Below, piece by piece: positions 1 to 64,000 of a DNA stretch of 64,000 nucleotides. The notes under the pieces are model-generated. The model did not search any database. It was not told the origin of the DNA and saw only the letters and a list, made by a program, of their open reading frames with translations. Positions within the stretch are counted from its first letter, which is position 1, and each line of letters starts with the position of its first letter. The position numbers and the translations under genes were made by a program. Source of the stretch: Rallus limicola (Eukaryota > Chordata > Aves > Gruiformes > Rallidae); NCBI GenBank assembly GCA_022605955.1, contig JAKCOZ010000012.1, positions 23,868,015-23,932,014 of the forward strand. The letters run 5' to 3'.

Positions 1-2198
1 GAACTCCCTTCTAAGTGAGTTAGGTAGATTACTGCCAGAGCTCTTTTAAAAGTTTATTATTTCAGCCTCTACATCCACAAAGTGATTTTCTGCCAATCTG
101 GAAGGAATCAGAGAACAGAAAACAACAAGGATCTTCAAAGGCAACTCTGCATCCGGAATAAGGTAGTGGGTTTGGTACTGCCTGTGTGGAGTTTTAAGGT
201 GGGCACTGAGAGGAAGCGTGTGAATTTGGTTGCTCCCATGGGTGACTACTAACTAGAGCCAAGCCCTGGATCTCTTATAGAGGCTGGGATGAGAGACAAA
301 GATAGCAAGGGACTGACTTTGCTATCATCAATCTTGCTATCAATCATGTATATCAGATAATGGGATTTTGTTTAAGCATGGAGTTGTTTGAATGTATATT
401 TTTTGCAATTACAATTGAAATTCAGTCCTGGGGTTGAATGGGTGTGATTACCTCTCCTGTTCCCAAAGCTGCAGACCATTGCACATCACCCCTCCTACAT
501 GAGTTCAGTGAGTAAGAGTGCTTGACCCTCAGTGTTTACTTTTCACTTGAAATTTCAGAGTCTAGGGAACCTACACAAGAAACCGGTACCCCTGTGCAGG
601 GATAGGTGTGGGGGTCTCATCTTAGCTGCCCTCAAACGTACAGCATTTAGCCTGGAGCTGAGACTTTCAAGGTGATTGCAACAGGTCAGTACACCTTGCA
701 AATGATTTCACAGTCCACAAAGCAGAGATCCTACCTCCTGCTTGAGCAGGAGCAGGCTGCTGTGATGCACGCCCAGATACATCCACCCTGATGGAGAGCT
801 TGACTTGCCTGCAAAGCCACAGAGGAAAAGAGCCTGACCTGCAGCAAGGGGCTAGAGATGCTCTGGGAGCAGAGGTGATCTCCAGGGATACTGCAGATCC
901 AACCATAGAGGCAGCATAAAATCTTTAGGAAGGAATCATGGCTTTTATAATCCTGTGCACACACATACATATACATTTTTATACACATATATAAACACAC
1001 ACTTTAAGTGGGGTAAAGAAACAGACTGAATGAACAGAAAATCCACGGACAGAACATTAGGGGCTGCCAGATGTTTTGTCAGTGGCTTCACTGATTACCT
1101 TGCCAGAGAAGATTACAACTAGCTATCCGGCTACTTTGTGTCTGCAGAGATGCTGGTTTGAGAGAGGTCAAAAGTGAAAGAGAAGTGGAGCTGGCAGCTC
1201 TTCCTCTGCAAGCTGGTCTTCCCAGCTAGCTGTCCTCCACTCCCTCTGTGTGCCAACAGCAACAAGAGCTGCAAGATCAACTTCCTGGGGTCTTTGTCTT
1301 AGGTCGCCATTTCAGATTAATTGCTTTGACATTTCTGTGTGACACCAGCAGTTAATTCTGCCTACACTACTGAGACCCTGGAAGCTACATCTGTGCTACT
1401 GTAAGACCATTAAACTAATAGATAAAATATTTAACAGCATTGATATGAATAATCATCATCCTCATCATCACCATAGCAGCTTAACTATGCGACTTATTAT
1501 TCAAGATGAAGTGGATACCAAATGTTTGCATGGAACCAAAAAAGGAAATAGGCACGTTAATTGGGGGGGCGAAAAAATGAAGTTACATTAAACAGAGATA
1601 TTGCTTCTGTCTCAAGAAGCTCCTAGGAGACAAATTGATGAAAGCTGGAGAAACATATCAGGAATTGTCTACATGCCTGTTTTTATCCTCTTAAGGCATC
1701 TGCTATTGACCTCTGTTAGAGACAGATTAGTGGACATCATGGGCCTCTGGTAAGACCACTGTGCATTTTTGTGGTTAATCAATAGAAGACCCTAAATCTT
1801 CTTGCTTTTGCCCCTGCTATGTACATGTGAAGCATGTCTATAGGCCTGGCCTTACAAAAAGATTTATGAAGAAAAAGTGCAGACCTAAAACCAGTTAAAT
1901 AAAACCGATATGGGAACTTTTATGCCACAAGCTAAATATACATCAATCCTATTGCTCACATGAGGACTTAACATTAAAAATTGCCCTTTAGTCCAAGACA
2001 AGTCTGAAAATAACTTTTCTGGAATTCAAATCAGGGAAACTATCTAACACTGACGAAACCCGAGCACCCTGCAACGTGCTGGGCAGCCTGGAGGCGGTAC
2101 AGCCTGGATGTCTTCCTGAAGGGAAATCTCAGGAAAAACAGTTTCCGCTGCTCAGCATTGCAAATTCTGCGAAGAACTGTTCAGGAGGGCATGTAGCA
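1..2198. other. Intronic DNA, nothing recognised
   Basis: This stretch is part of the intron following the 5.2-kb exon. I found no EGF-like frame on the minus strand and no CR1 or LTR. A short (atc)n stretch lies at 1449..1475. Short open frames at 667..1000 have no recognisable motif. The remaining 3' exons of the gene must lie left of base 1. Confidence 0.6.
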
Positions 2199-2442
2199 GC
2201 AGGACAATGGGTAACTTTTAAACTAGAAAACGGGAGATATAGGTCAGATATAAGGAAAAAGTTGTTCAATATGAGGGTGGTAGGTGACTGGAACAAGTTG
2301 CCCAGAGAGGCAGTCGAGGCCCCATCCCTGGAGATATTCAGTCAGGCTTGATGGGGCTCTGAGTGACCTGATCTAGTGAAGATGTCCCTGCTCACTGCAG
2401 GGGTATTGGACTAGATGACCTCCAAAGGTCCCTTCCAACCTT
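2199..2442 (+). mobile_element. CR1 LINE, outer element, 3' part (interrupted)
   Basis: A plus-strand CR1 3' region. It encodes the usual end of CR1 ORF2 (R-K-K-L-F-N-M-R-V-V-G-D-W-N-K-L-P-R-E) at about 2250..2320, then the 3' UTR ending in cttccaacctt. Its expected terminal repeat does not follow directly. It is found about 980 bases later at 3422..3448 (aaccttaaacatcttatgattctatga), after an inserted minus-strand CR1. The left boundary is approximate. The element is antisense to MEGF6. Confidence 0.8.
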
Positions 2443-3421
2443 CACAGAATCACAGAATCACAGAATTATCAAGGTTGGAAAAGACCTAAAAGATCATCCA
2501 GTCCAACCATTCACCTATTACTACCAGCTCCCACTAAACCATGTCCCTCAATACAACATCCAGTCTCTCCTTGAACACCCCCAGGGTTGGTGACTCCACC
2601 ACCTCCCTGGGCAGTGCATTCCAGTGCCTGACTACCCTTTCTGAGAAGTAGTGCTTCCTAATGTCCAGCCTGAATCTCCCCTGGCGCAGCTTGACACCAT
2701 TCCCTCTAGTTCTGTCACTGTCTACACGGGAGAAGAGGCCGACCCCCAGCTCACCACAACCTCCCTTCAGGAAGTTATAGAGAGCTATAAGGTCTCCCCT
2801 GAGCCTCCTCTTCTCCAGGCTAAACAATCCCAGCTCCCTCAGCCGCTCCTCGTAAGGCCTGTGTTCCAGACCCCTCCCCAGCTTAGTAGCCCTCCTCTGA
2901 ACGCGTTCCAGGGCCTCAATGTCTTTCCTGTAGTGAGGGGCCCAAAACTGAACACAGTACTCGAGATGCGGCCTCACAAGTGCTGAGTACAGGGGGACAA
3001 TTACCTCTCTGTTCCTACTAGTAACACTATTTTTGATGCAAGCCAGGACGCCGTTGGCCTTCTTGGCCACCTGCGCACACTGTCGGCTCATGTTCAGCCG
3101 TGCATCAATCAGTACCCCCAGGTCCCTTTCCTCCACACAGTCTTCCAGCCATTCCGCCCCAAGCCTATAGCGCTGCCTGGGGTTGTTGTGGCCAAAGTGC
3201 AGGACTCGGCACTTGCTCTTGTTGAACCTCATGCCATTTACTTCAGCCCAGCTCTCCAGCCTGTCCAGATCCCTCTGTAGGGCCTCGCTACCCCCAGGCA
3301 GATCCACACTCCCAGCCAATTTAGTGTCATCTGCAAACTTACTGAGGATGCACTCAATGCCCTCATCTAGGTCATCAATAAAGATATTGAAGAGGACAGG
3401 CCCCAGCACCGAGCCCTGGGG
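2443..3421 (-). mobile_element. CR1 LINE, inner element with open RT C-terminal frame
   Basis: A 5'-truncated CR1 in gene-sense orientation. Its 3' end is the octamer repeat at 2443..2468 (tcacagaa repeated). From about 3430 down to 2534 the minus strand is open for about 299 codons. It shows reverse-transcriptase motifs P-Q-G-S-V-L-G-P and F-A-D-D-T (catalytic Asp pair), then the thumb region and the C-terminal [12 protein letters not shown]. The endonuclease domain and the N-terminal part of RT are missing, so it cannot move by itself. The uninterrupted frame suggests a fairly young copy. It splits the outer plus-strand CR1; aacctt occurs at both junctions. Confidence 0.88.
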
Positions 3422-3448
3422 AACCTTAAACATCTTATGATTCTATGA
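3422..3448 (+). mobile_element. CR1 outer element, terminal repeat (continuation)
   Basis: The sequence aaccttaaacatcttatgattctatga is the normal CR1 3' terminus, separated from its body (ending 2442) by the inner element. It ends about 31 bases from the donor site of the decayed exon. Confidence 0.75.
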
Positions 3449-3479
3449 AGCTCCTGGTGCTGCTGAAGTGGCAACTTAC

Positions 3480-3611
3480 TCCATTCACAGTGTTTCCCAG
3501 TGAATCCCGGTTCACAGAGTCAGGAGCCAGTGACTGGATCACAGCTGCCATCACTGTTATTGCACACACACGTGTTTTCTCAGCTTTGACCCCAATGACC
3601 GATGCTGCAGG
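3480..3611 (-). pseudogene. MEGF6: Decayed MEGF6 EGF exon (two TGA codons, lost acceptor)
   Basis: On the minus strand this 132-base stretch aligns end to end with an eight-cysteine EGF exon in one frame. It reads [44 protein letters not shown]. The two TGA codons (plus 3580..3582 and 3520..3522) sit exactly where cysteines 2 and 6 belong. The donor GTAAGT is perfect and in phase 1. The acceptor position reads GCAA instead of AG (plus 3612..3613). The human MEGF6 repeat that follows the 5.2-kb exon starts C-D-T-G-H-W-G and has C-L-C-E-A-G-Y (recalled), so this is the expected next exon. Skipping it keeps the frame. A sequencing error could explain one lesion but hardly three. Confidence 0.82.
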
Positions 3612-55798
<52,187 letters not shown>

Positions 55799-56349
55799 CT
55801 GTTGGAAGAAAGCAACACAGCAGTAGGTAAAGAGTGGAAATTTTCCATGTTACCTGGTTATTTGAGGATTATCATGTAGGATTCTGATGTGACAAAGTGG
55901 GAAAGTTGCTGAGATACAGAGCCAAGGACCCTGAAGGCAACCACAGTAGCGGTGAACTCCAGCTATGTTGATGGGACTCACCCAAGCTCAACCAAGAGGT
56001 GCAATGGTGGGATTGTTCTGCCACTTGTACATAAGGTGAGCTGTAGAGCATGCCCAGCTCCTGGCTATACCCAACTCACCTACTTCCCACTTCTCTGCAA
56101 AAAGATCAGGAATGATCTTTATACCATCATTTCCACCAGCTCGTTTATGCATTAGGTTGTTTCCAGCACTCACAACAGAAATTAAAAATCTCTGGAAGAT
56201 AGTGGTATTTTCAATCAATGAAGGCCCTCCTTTACTTCAGATCTGTGTGCACTAGTATCTATACACCTTCCTTACTCACCAGATCAAGTTAGGGCTTGCC
56301 TGTATGTAAAACCAGAACTTTACACATCATAAACAAAGAACATTAAAAA

Positions 56350-56470
56350 GCCCTGGGCCACCTTGTGTAGCTCCAGGCCTGGAGGTTGGTGGCCCTGCCT
56401 GTGGCAGGAGGTTGGAACTCTCTGAACCTTGCGGTTCCCTTCCAACCCGGACCAGTCTGTGATTTTCTGA
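56350..56470 (+). mobile_element. CR1 LINE 3' fragment, 120 bp
   Basis: It runs from gccctgggccaccttgtgtag through ccaggcctggaggttggtggccctgcctgtggc to ggaccagtctgtgattttctga. It is plus-oriented and the reverse-complement equivalent of the copies at 10.4, 18.8 and 22.0 kb. It is the most severely truncated copy here. Confidence 0.9.
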
Positions 56471-57679
56471 ACTGCACAAATAAGTAAATAGGCCAGCCAG
56501 TGGCTGAGAAAAATCAGGAAGACATTGGGGTTTTAACCCATGTATTTAGGTAAGAATTTCTGAAGAAATGTCATTTAAATCATCAGGGCAGGACTACTGC
56601 TCTGTTGAGCAGATCCAGAAACAACAGATGGCATGGAAGCATTTCCAAATTAGAAAATTTGTCAAATGGGACAGTAAATATAACAAAACCAGCAGGTATT
56701 TGCTGCGCTGATTTAATGTACTCGGGAACACAGACTTCTGCAACGCTGTCTCACTTGCTTTGCAGTCTCTGAGATGTTAATGCCACATGGCATGGAGTTT
56801 ATCAGTGCAGGGGCAGGCAGGGACAGCTACAAACCTGCTAATGAATAACAGCACGTGGGTGTCTGTCTCCCAGTTTTTGGCAAACACCTTGCCCTGCCTT
56901 GCTGGCAGAGCAGAGTACATCGGTAAGGACATAGCCAGGGCTAAGGGGACTCAGGGAACAGGTCTCACATCTGCAAGGGCTTTGGCACCGGTAGAGATCA
57001 CACACTGCATTCAGGCTAGGGAGCGAGGGGAGGATAGCAATGGAAGATAAGCATTGTAGGGACTATGAAAAGCTCAGGCAGTTGCCTCATGCTAGCGGCA
57101 CGGCACGTCTCTAATGGGGGAAACGTGGCTTTTTATAAAAAACTTTTAATTAGACTCTGCTCAAAGGAAATACAAAGTGCCACAAAGACAAATCAAAACC
57201 CAAATTTCACATTAACACAAGAGAGTGGAGAGCCTTTCAACTGCAATCCTCAGCTGTTAAAGACTAAGATTTACCAAGGTTTGTTAGTTCTTTGATGAGC
57301 TTGAGCTTAACTTTACTAGCTCATTTCTGATCCTGCCTGAAAAACACAGGTTAAAAGAAATTTTTGAGGAGGTTTCAGACTGTTAAAAAGCTGAAAGAGA
57401 AGTATATTGAGGAATGTTTACTGAAGTGCAGCAAAACAAACCCACTAAAACCATCTCATTTCTCTACAGTTCTAAATCCAGTCTAATGACTGACACAACA
57501 AAACTTCCTTTGTCCTCAGTGATCCCAAAAAGCTGCCAAGCTGTATAAAAAAAAAAAAAGTAGTTCAGTTATCTCAAGAGCTGCACAACAAACCAATTCC
57601 TAACTCATGTGAAGTCAGCGAGGCTCTTCTCAATTTCATGGGAACACAATTTAGACAGAAACTTTTCCAAAGAGAAAAA

Positions 57680-57723
57680 CACACACACACCCCCCCACCC
57701 ACACCCCACCACCCCAACCCCCT
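57680..57723. repeat. (AC)n plus C-rich tract
   Basis: Short (AC)n runs into repeated ccc and cccc blocks separated by a or ac. The sense RNA is correspondingly rich in GGG and GGGG. Confidence 0.88.
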
Positions 57724-60700
57724 GCTCCAAAATGCAAAAACAAATCATACCAAAATAAGATGTTCGTCTGTTCACTTCTCTTCAGCAAGAGACAGAGAGA
57801 ACATATGACAAGCGACAGATTTTAGACATATTCCTCAAAGCACTGGAAGAAGGCACGCTAGCGCTGAGCGCCGTGCAGAAGATCGACAAAACAGGCATGT
57901 TCCAAGTGATTTACTCCCTCTAACTAGCAGACATCTTGATGTGCCTTGTGGTAATAAACAGTAATGAGCCACATAATAACCCTGCTCCACAGCTTTGGCT
58001 TCTATTTATACTAACAGCATTGAAAACTAATAAAATCTCTTGCTCTTTTTATTTTTTTTTTAAACCAAAGTAACAGGAAGAACTTCTTTATTCTTTGTCA
58101 CTGGGTTTAGCACCAACAATGCTACATGACTGCCCAGCATTAAATATTGACTAAGTTACGAGGTCTACCATACAGAGCCAAATTTATTAACACCAGTGTC
58201 TGTATTCTGAACCAAAATATTGAGGGGAAAAACCTTTCTAGCTGAGGAGCTCAGCGTTACCCTCTTGATTTCACTAGGGTATAATACATTCAGAAGCGTG
58301 CAGCACTACTGCATACTAATGTATAGAACATTTTTCCTTTTGATTGCAGCTCGTTGCCATTTGAAATCAGAAATCTTTTTCTTTCTTGTTCAGCATAAAA
58401 CCCTGCAGTCCACCCATGAGTTTTGCCCCTTCCCTCTGCTCCAAAATGTACCGGTGGTATATGACGGATAACCTCATCAGCTTCTTCCAACTCTGTCATC
58501 CAGGGTTTCCTCGTCTCCGCCTTACTACTTGTTTTCATCCTTGATGAAACATTTCCATCCCTTTCTTTGTTGCTTTTTACACCAGCAATTCACTGCTTTT
58601 TCTGTTATATCCAGAAACCCTGACTTTCCATCCACCTAGCTGTAAAACCACATATTGCATTCAAAGAAATTAAATTCAGAAATTACAGTTTGTTTTAAGA
58701 CAGCAAAATAAATTGTGTTTTGTGGGTTTTTTACAGCTTTATCTCTATTCCATAGAGCTCCCATCTGAAGGCAGACCTTCAGCTAGGTATAAACTCTACT
58801 AGTTTTAGACTTCTCTTAAGAAAATTTGCTCCCTGAACATCTGCATCCTTCGCTGTTCTACCTCCTGTACAAGACCTTCACCACTGCCTGCATGCTGCCA
58901 AGCTGTTTTGTACAACCCAGTAATAAAGGTCAGAAGCTACTGTGGCCCAAGAAGCAGGAAAAAAAAAAGATCTGAAGGTAAAGGAATGAAGGCAGTGTTT
59001 TACATCTGTAAAACAACGGGTCATACAACTCTCATAAGCCACAAATGGCTGTTTGATATTCCTAAAACACAGGGTAGTCAGAATTTTAAAATTTGATTAC
59101 AGCTTTGCCACTATAAAAAACGGGGGAGAAAACCCAATGAAAACATTTCTGTCAAATGATAAATTTCTGTGCACTTTCCATATTCAGTGGCACTCAAGGC
59201 TGCAAATAGATTTGCCTTTGGAACAGCAGGAAAAACGATGGAAAATTTCTGACGTGTAACAAGCCTGCCAGGTTAGGTCTGACAAGAGTTCAGTGTTATC
59301 AAGGCTATCAATCCTTCTGTAATGACATGTTGTAGACACTTCAAAAAAAAAAAAACCAACCCAACAAACTGTGATGTTTGCTACTGCAGTGCCTCACATT
59401 TATTTAGAGAGCCAACGTTGCACCACAAACCCTCAATCCACAGGACATACTCTAGGCTTTCGATCCTGCCCTGTGAAGTCTAAAGGAAAAAAAAAGACCA
59501 CCTGAAAAACCCTTCATCTAGATTAATTTTATATTAACTTTATATATGATCTATCCAACATGTGTGTGGGAAAGAAACCCCGTTATTTTAAATCCATAAG
59601 TATTCCCAAACATGGATTGTTGACATGTGCCCATGTCCGTCCCACACTCCTGGTACACAGGGTGTTACAGAAGGGCGCTGTGTAACAAATCTATCTATCT
59701 TTTCTCTAAAAATCTCATCAAATATTCAGTACATGGGGTAATGTGCCTTTTTTTTCATTAAAAGGATCGCCTTTGCCCAATTAAATACGCCTAGGAGCTA
59801 TGTGTTAAATGGAGAAGGAATCACTCCCATCCCTTCTGTATTAAGTTCCTCACCCTGTCCAAAAACATCACACCATGGAGCACATCAAACACAACCCCTG
59901 CTCCAGGAAAAACAACCTTTCACCAAGTTTTTATGCAAGTCTAGGTAGGTGATTGCAGTTTGTCTACAAATACAGGAAAGCTTTATACAAAAGCAGACAC
60001 AGGACAAAGTGGCTTTCATTGCTAATTTCAGTTTTAAATCTAACAGAGGTGACCTGGAGTATCACTAGCTCTCAAACATAGCAAGCAGATGAAATAAAAA
60101 AAAGAGAAATCAGTCTGAAAAGCAGAAATACATTAGGGCAGAGTCTTCTCTATGCTGAGCTACTGGTGAGGGCTGCAGCTCTGCAGGTCCTCTGCACAGA
60201 GCTGAATTCAGCATCTTTAAATCCCAGCATGGGATGCAGCCTGCCCTGACCGCCCAGCTGACAGAGCAGCGGAAGGGTCTGCACTGAGCAGGGATGACCC
60301 TGCAAGGAGACTCCAATGTTCTGCAGCAGCAAAGTGATGGACTGAATCACCATTTAATTTTGGCAACAGTCTGTATGTTTACTTCTGTGGGACACACCAG
60401 CTAACTCAGCTCCTGGAGGTTAAAGTATTTTTAAGCATATTTTACCTGTAAAAACAACTTTATGCACTAGCCATTAATACAAAACGTTAACTTCTAAGGT
60501 AACAAAGAGAATCTCCTACATGCAGCATGCTATTAAAAACCTCTTTTCCAAGGTTTCTCTATTTATCAGCTGTATATGAGCAACAACTTTATTTCTTTAA
60601 TGCCACTGCATGCAAACGTGCCATTTCAATGCCCAGCTTTGGGGCTGACCTGTGCTCTGACCCGTAAGCCACTGACTTGGGTGCATGTCAGAGCTCGCTG

Positions 60701-63700
60701 GGCTTGTAATAAATCACTGAGGTGGAAGAAAAATCTGTAAAATCATTCACATTGTTACAGGAACAGCACAAAGAAAAAAAGCTCACGGCCACCCCAGGGA
60801 AGTCAGGTTAGCATGATTAGTTTAAAAGTGTTCGGCAGCACAGCTTGCTTCAATTAGGGGTCAAAGTGATGAGAACGTATTTATTTAGGAGGAAGAGAGA
60901 ATTTGGGTAATATCACTTCTTCCCAGTTGGGCTTTTCTCCCGAAGACGGTCTGATTCCAGAAATCCAAATGTTAAATGTATTTATCTAAGAAAGAGGTTT
61001 GATTACTCTCTCTAACAGGCGCTGGCAGCTTATATTGACTTTTATAACAATTTAGAGATGTAAATTCCTAACTCAGAAAAACATATACTTTCAGGTACAA
61101 AACGCTCACAATGGTTAGAATCAAAGCTTAAAATCAGTCTGTCACAGGCAATTTAAATGCACCGATAAGTGTACCTTAATCTGAGCATCTGGGACACGAA
61201 CAGCAGAGTACATACATGAAACGTATTAAAATTTGCTTTTATAAGGAGGGGTTATTGGCAAGTGGCTGCAAATCACAATGCACACTCGACATCGTCTTAC
61301 TTCTGCATCTAAATAATTTGAGACACCTTTTTAAAAGTGCTGAAGCTCCAGGGACTAGGGTGGCTGCTCTGCTTATGGTTTTGGACACTCTTTTTTTAAA
61401 CTCATGGCCCAGATGGTCTGCACTCAAAACCGTATGTCTAAAAAACTCCCCAAACCTGAGAAACTCAATTTGAACTTTAAAGGCTCCTCACTGCTATGAC
61501 ACAACATAATTCACACAAATGCTACATACATCATAGAAACATTATATATGTAAATATAACCCACAAGCAAATATACTGGACAGGCTGTCGAGCGCAATGC
61601 TCACACCCCAGAGACTGCATTTGTCTTTTTCTTCAGTTTGTGAGAGAGCTTCCTAACAGTTGTCTCTGAACAGTAATTGTCTCTAAAACATAAATTACAT
61701 CCATCACTTCCAGCGCTAACCAGAAATTATCTGCCTGAATAGAAAACAAAGCTGCTCATTCTGATAGTCAAGCACAATCCTACACGTGTATTGATTAAGC
61801 GCTCTTAATGCTTTATTAGGTTTTCTTCCTCCACAAAGTCAATAACAGGATGAATATTTCTTCTTGTGCCATTATGAAGTATCGTAAATCTGAGCCGTTA
61901 TTAACAAGCATCTGATTAGAGGAGCAAACTTCTGAGAGTTTGCACAGACTTTTCATAGGTGAACTCCCAGAAAACACCCGTCCTTGCCACTCCCTGCAGC
62001 TGTAGTACTCGTACTTTTGTGAGTTATCAACTCTTCTTTTCAAAGAGATTACTGCTGTGCTCCTTCCTCTCTACCCTGGGTCATAGAGAGGCACATACAC
62101 AGAGAATGCCGGTCACATAACAAACGCGGGCATGGCTGGCACTCCTTGGGGTTGTGGGTCTCACTGTGGGTTTGCTTTCCGTTGCCACAGAGGCACCAAA
62201 ATGTTCCTTTCATGAAACTTAGATGCAAAACTAAAAAAAAAAAAATTTAACCATGTTATACATAGTTTGCTGCCATTAATTTTTCATTATTAAAATCATC
62301 ACCTGAAGGAGAAAACCCGAACAGGTTCCTCAACCATTCGTGTTTGCTCACATTAAATCCTTTGAAGTCAGAATAAAACTCCGTAAAGGAGAAAACCAGG
62401 CTCAAAGTTTAAAGTGAAACAAAAAGCTCTTACAAGCCAAGTCTAAAGCTGCTGTGTTAAACCAGGACTGTAGTTAATCTGGTGGTGCCTTAGCGGAGAG
62501 CGTTCAGGGCAAGGTACCAAGATGGCCTGTTTCCCCCAAGCCTTCCTCCTCCTCTCTCTACTAACTGTGAGAACCAGGCTCAATTATGGAAAAATCATAG
62601 TTTAAAAGTCCTTTCAAACTCTGTATCAGAGGTTATGGCAGTGCTCATACACAGCGCTCCGCTCATTTGGTTTTTCTTCTCCTTTTGTTCCTAACGTCCT
62701 GAGCATAAGTTACACTTTACAGGAATGGCTTCAAACAGGAAGCAGTTATGTGAAAAGCTACTGGCTTCAATATTTTTTTTTTAATCCCTCTAACATTCTC
62801 TACCAACAACTCCTTCCTACAAGCGGAGTACAGGGTCTAAGTGATGCACAAAGTTTTCCTTTCTACACCGACTAGAGTAACTAAAACAGGGTGAGAGATC
62901 TATCACAGTACAATGAAATCCCATAATAGTACTCACTTTTAAAATACATTTTCCCAGACGAGGTATGAATAATACAAGTAAACACCTCAGAACATCTGAA
63001 TTAAGCAACAACAGACTAACAGATGCTAATTGGCAATGATTGGAGATGATTGTGGAGTACGGCTGGAACTACGATTACAAACAGAGCTTATGCATCCAGC
63101 CCAAACCTCAAGTACCGCTGCTGCAATTAAAGATATTTTATCAAATTAGACAAGTGTTTGCCTTTGCCTGCTAGGATGCTTAGGAGTAAAACATAAAAGA
63201 AAGTGTTGCTTGCTGCAGTACCACTTCCCTTACGTCGGAGCTCTGCTGAGACACGTTCCTGCTTTGACTTTTTTGTGCTCCTAAATGGTGCCCCTGTAGA
63301 AAGAATTCCAGACTTTGCACCAACATCCCTAAAGGCCCTTGCTTTTGTCTAAAAGTGCTTTCACCCTAAAAGTTATTGCTACTCCGGCCAAAACCAGGAC
63401 AATTCTCTTCTGGTTTTATCTAATTCCAGAGCCAACAAGTGCTGGTTACGTACACACACAGAGAAGAAAACGCTTTGAACTTTGGAAGTCTGATTTTGCA
63501 ATGTAAGCCTGCACATATTCTACAGGCAATTAAATGTCCTTCAAAGATCATTATTAGAAAGACTTCATAACTCCTAGCAACTGGATTTCTTTTAAGCTTT
63601 GAGGTGCTAAAGCCCAAGCAGGAATCACAAGCACAAGCCAGGCAGGAGGCTCCAGCTGAGCCAAATCCTGAAGATCGGGAAATGCTCCCTCACTCCCAGA

Positions 63701-64000
63701 CAGGTTTGGGGCTTCCTGCCTTCTGCTCTGCTGGGCAAGAAAGTCAGGAGACACCACCCACTCTGTCACAAGACTGGGACTTTCCCAGTATTTTCTATTA
63801 TTCCCAACCAGATGTCCAGCTTTCCCTCTCCTGCATCTCAAGAAAATGACCGTGCAGGACATGTGTCTTTCCACCAGCTTCCCCTGATCTCACATAAATC
63901 AGGTCTACAGAATTGAACTGAAAATGATACAGAAAAAACCCAGGAATTAGAAGTAACTGCTAACAGCTTAGCACTACGTCATTAAGTTTTATGTATCTCC

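Larger units (their letters stand above)
55799..64000 (-). other. Upstream intron, partial (at least 8.2 kb)
   Basis: It contains a CR1 fragment (56350..56470) and a C-rich tract (57680..57723), both listed separately. The rest is unique AT-rich sequence with short A or T runs. No EMI or EGF exon was found, so the preceding exon must be right of 64000. Confidence 0.55.

Noticed and set aside
2076..2351. Plus-strand open frame of 91 codons as a small gene
   Set aside because: Its second half is the conserved C-terminus of CR1 ORF2; the first half is unrelated flank.
2534..3433. Open 299-codon frame as a host gene
   Set aside because: Reverse-transcriptase motifs and the CR1 octamer tail identify it as retrotransposon sequence.
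3480..3611. The two in-frame TGA codons at cysteine positions as selenocysteine recoding
   Set aside because: The acceptor AG is also lost, no SECIS element can be assessed in the window, and EGF proteins are not known selenoproteins. Decay explains all three lesions.

Overview
The window is vertebrate genomic DNA, most likely from a bird of the chicken/duck lineage. The evidence is about eleven CR1 (chicken repeat 1) fragments, one solo LTR with the look of an avian ERV-L family, no SINE/Alu-type repeats, and exons whose protein best matches a bird or mammal MEGF6 (multiple EGF-like domains 6). There are no bacterial features; everything fits one large gene on the minus strand.

The gene runs right to left, and neither end is in the window. 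Seventeen intact coding exons can be placed between 55798 and 5170. Each starts and ends in phase 1 with GT-AG splice sites, and together they encode 736 residues. The signal peptide, EMI domain and first EGF repeat must lie to the right of 64000, and the C-terminal EGF repeats to the left of base 1. In transcript order there are eight EGF repeats of the fibrillin/calcium-binding class or derivatives of it (55.8 to 16.5 kb). An acidic, cysteine-free linker exon follows (15.5 kb), then eight eight-cysteine laminin-like EGF repeats packed into 12.8 to 5.2 kb. This order agrees with the human MEGF6 protein as I remember it, including the linker and a four-residue E-M-E-I insertion in one exon.

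The most notable item is at 3480..3611. The exon that should encode the next EGF repeat is still recognisable over its full 132 bases, with an intact GTAAGT donor and no frameshift. It carries TGA in place of two cysteine codons, and AA where the acceptor AG should be. It looks like a dead exon; because all exons here are phase 1-1, splicing past it keeps the frame. About 30 bases beyond its donor lies a nested pair of CR1 elements, one inserted tail-to-tail into the 3' end of the other; the inner one retains an open reverse-transcriptase C-terminal frame of nearly 300 codons.

The introns (up to 18.9 kb) otherwise hold CR1 fragments, the solo LTR, a triple 35-bp tandem repeat, dinucleotide tracts, C-rich tracts that become G-rich in the nascent RNA, and AT-rich stretches that could be conserved non-coding elements. 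No second protein-coding gene, tRNA or rRNA was recognised.
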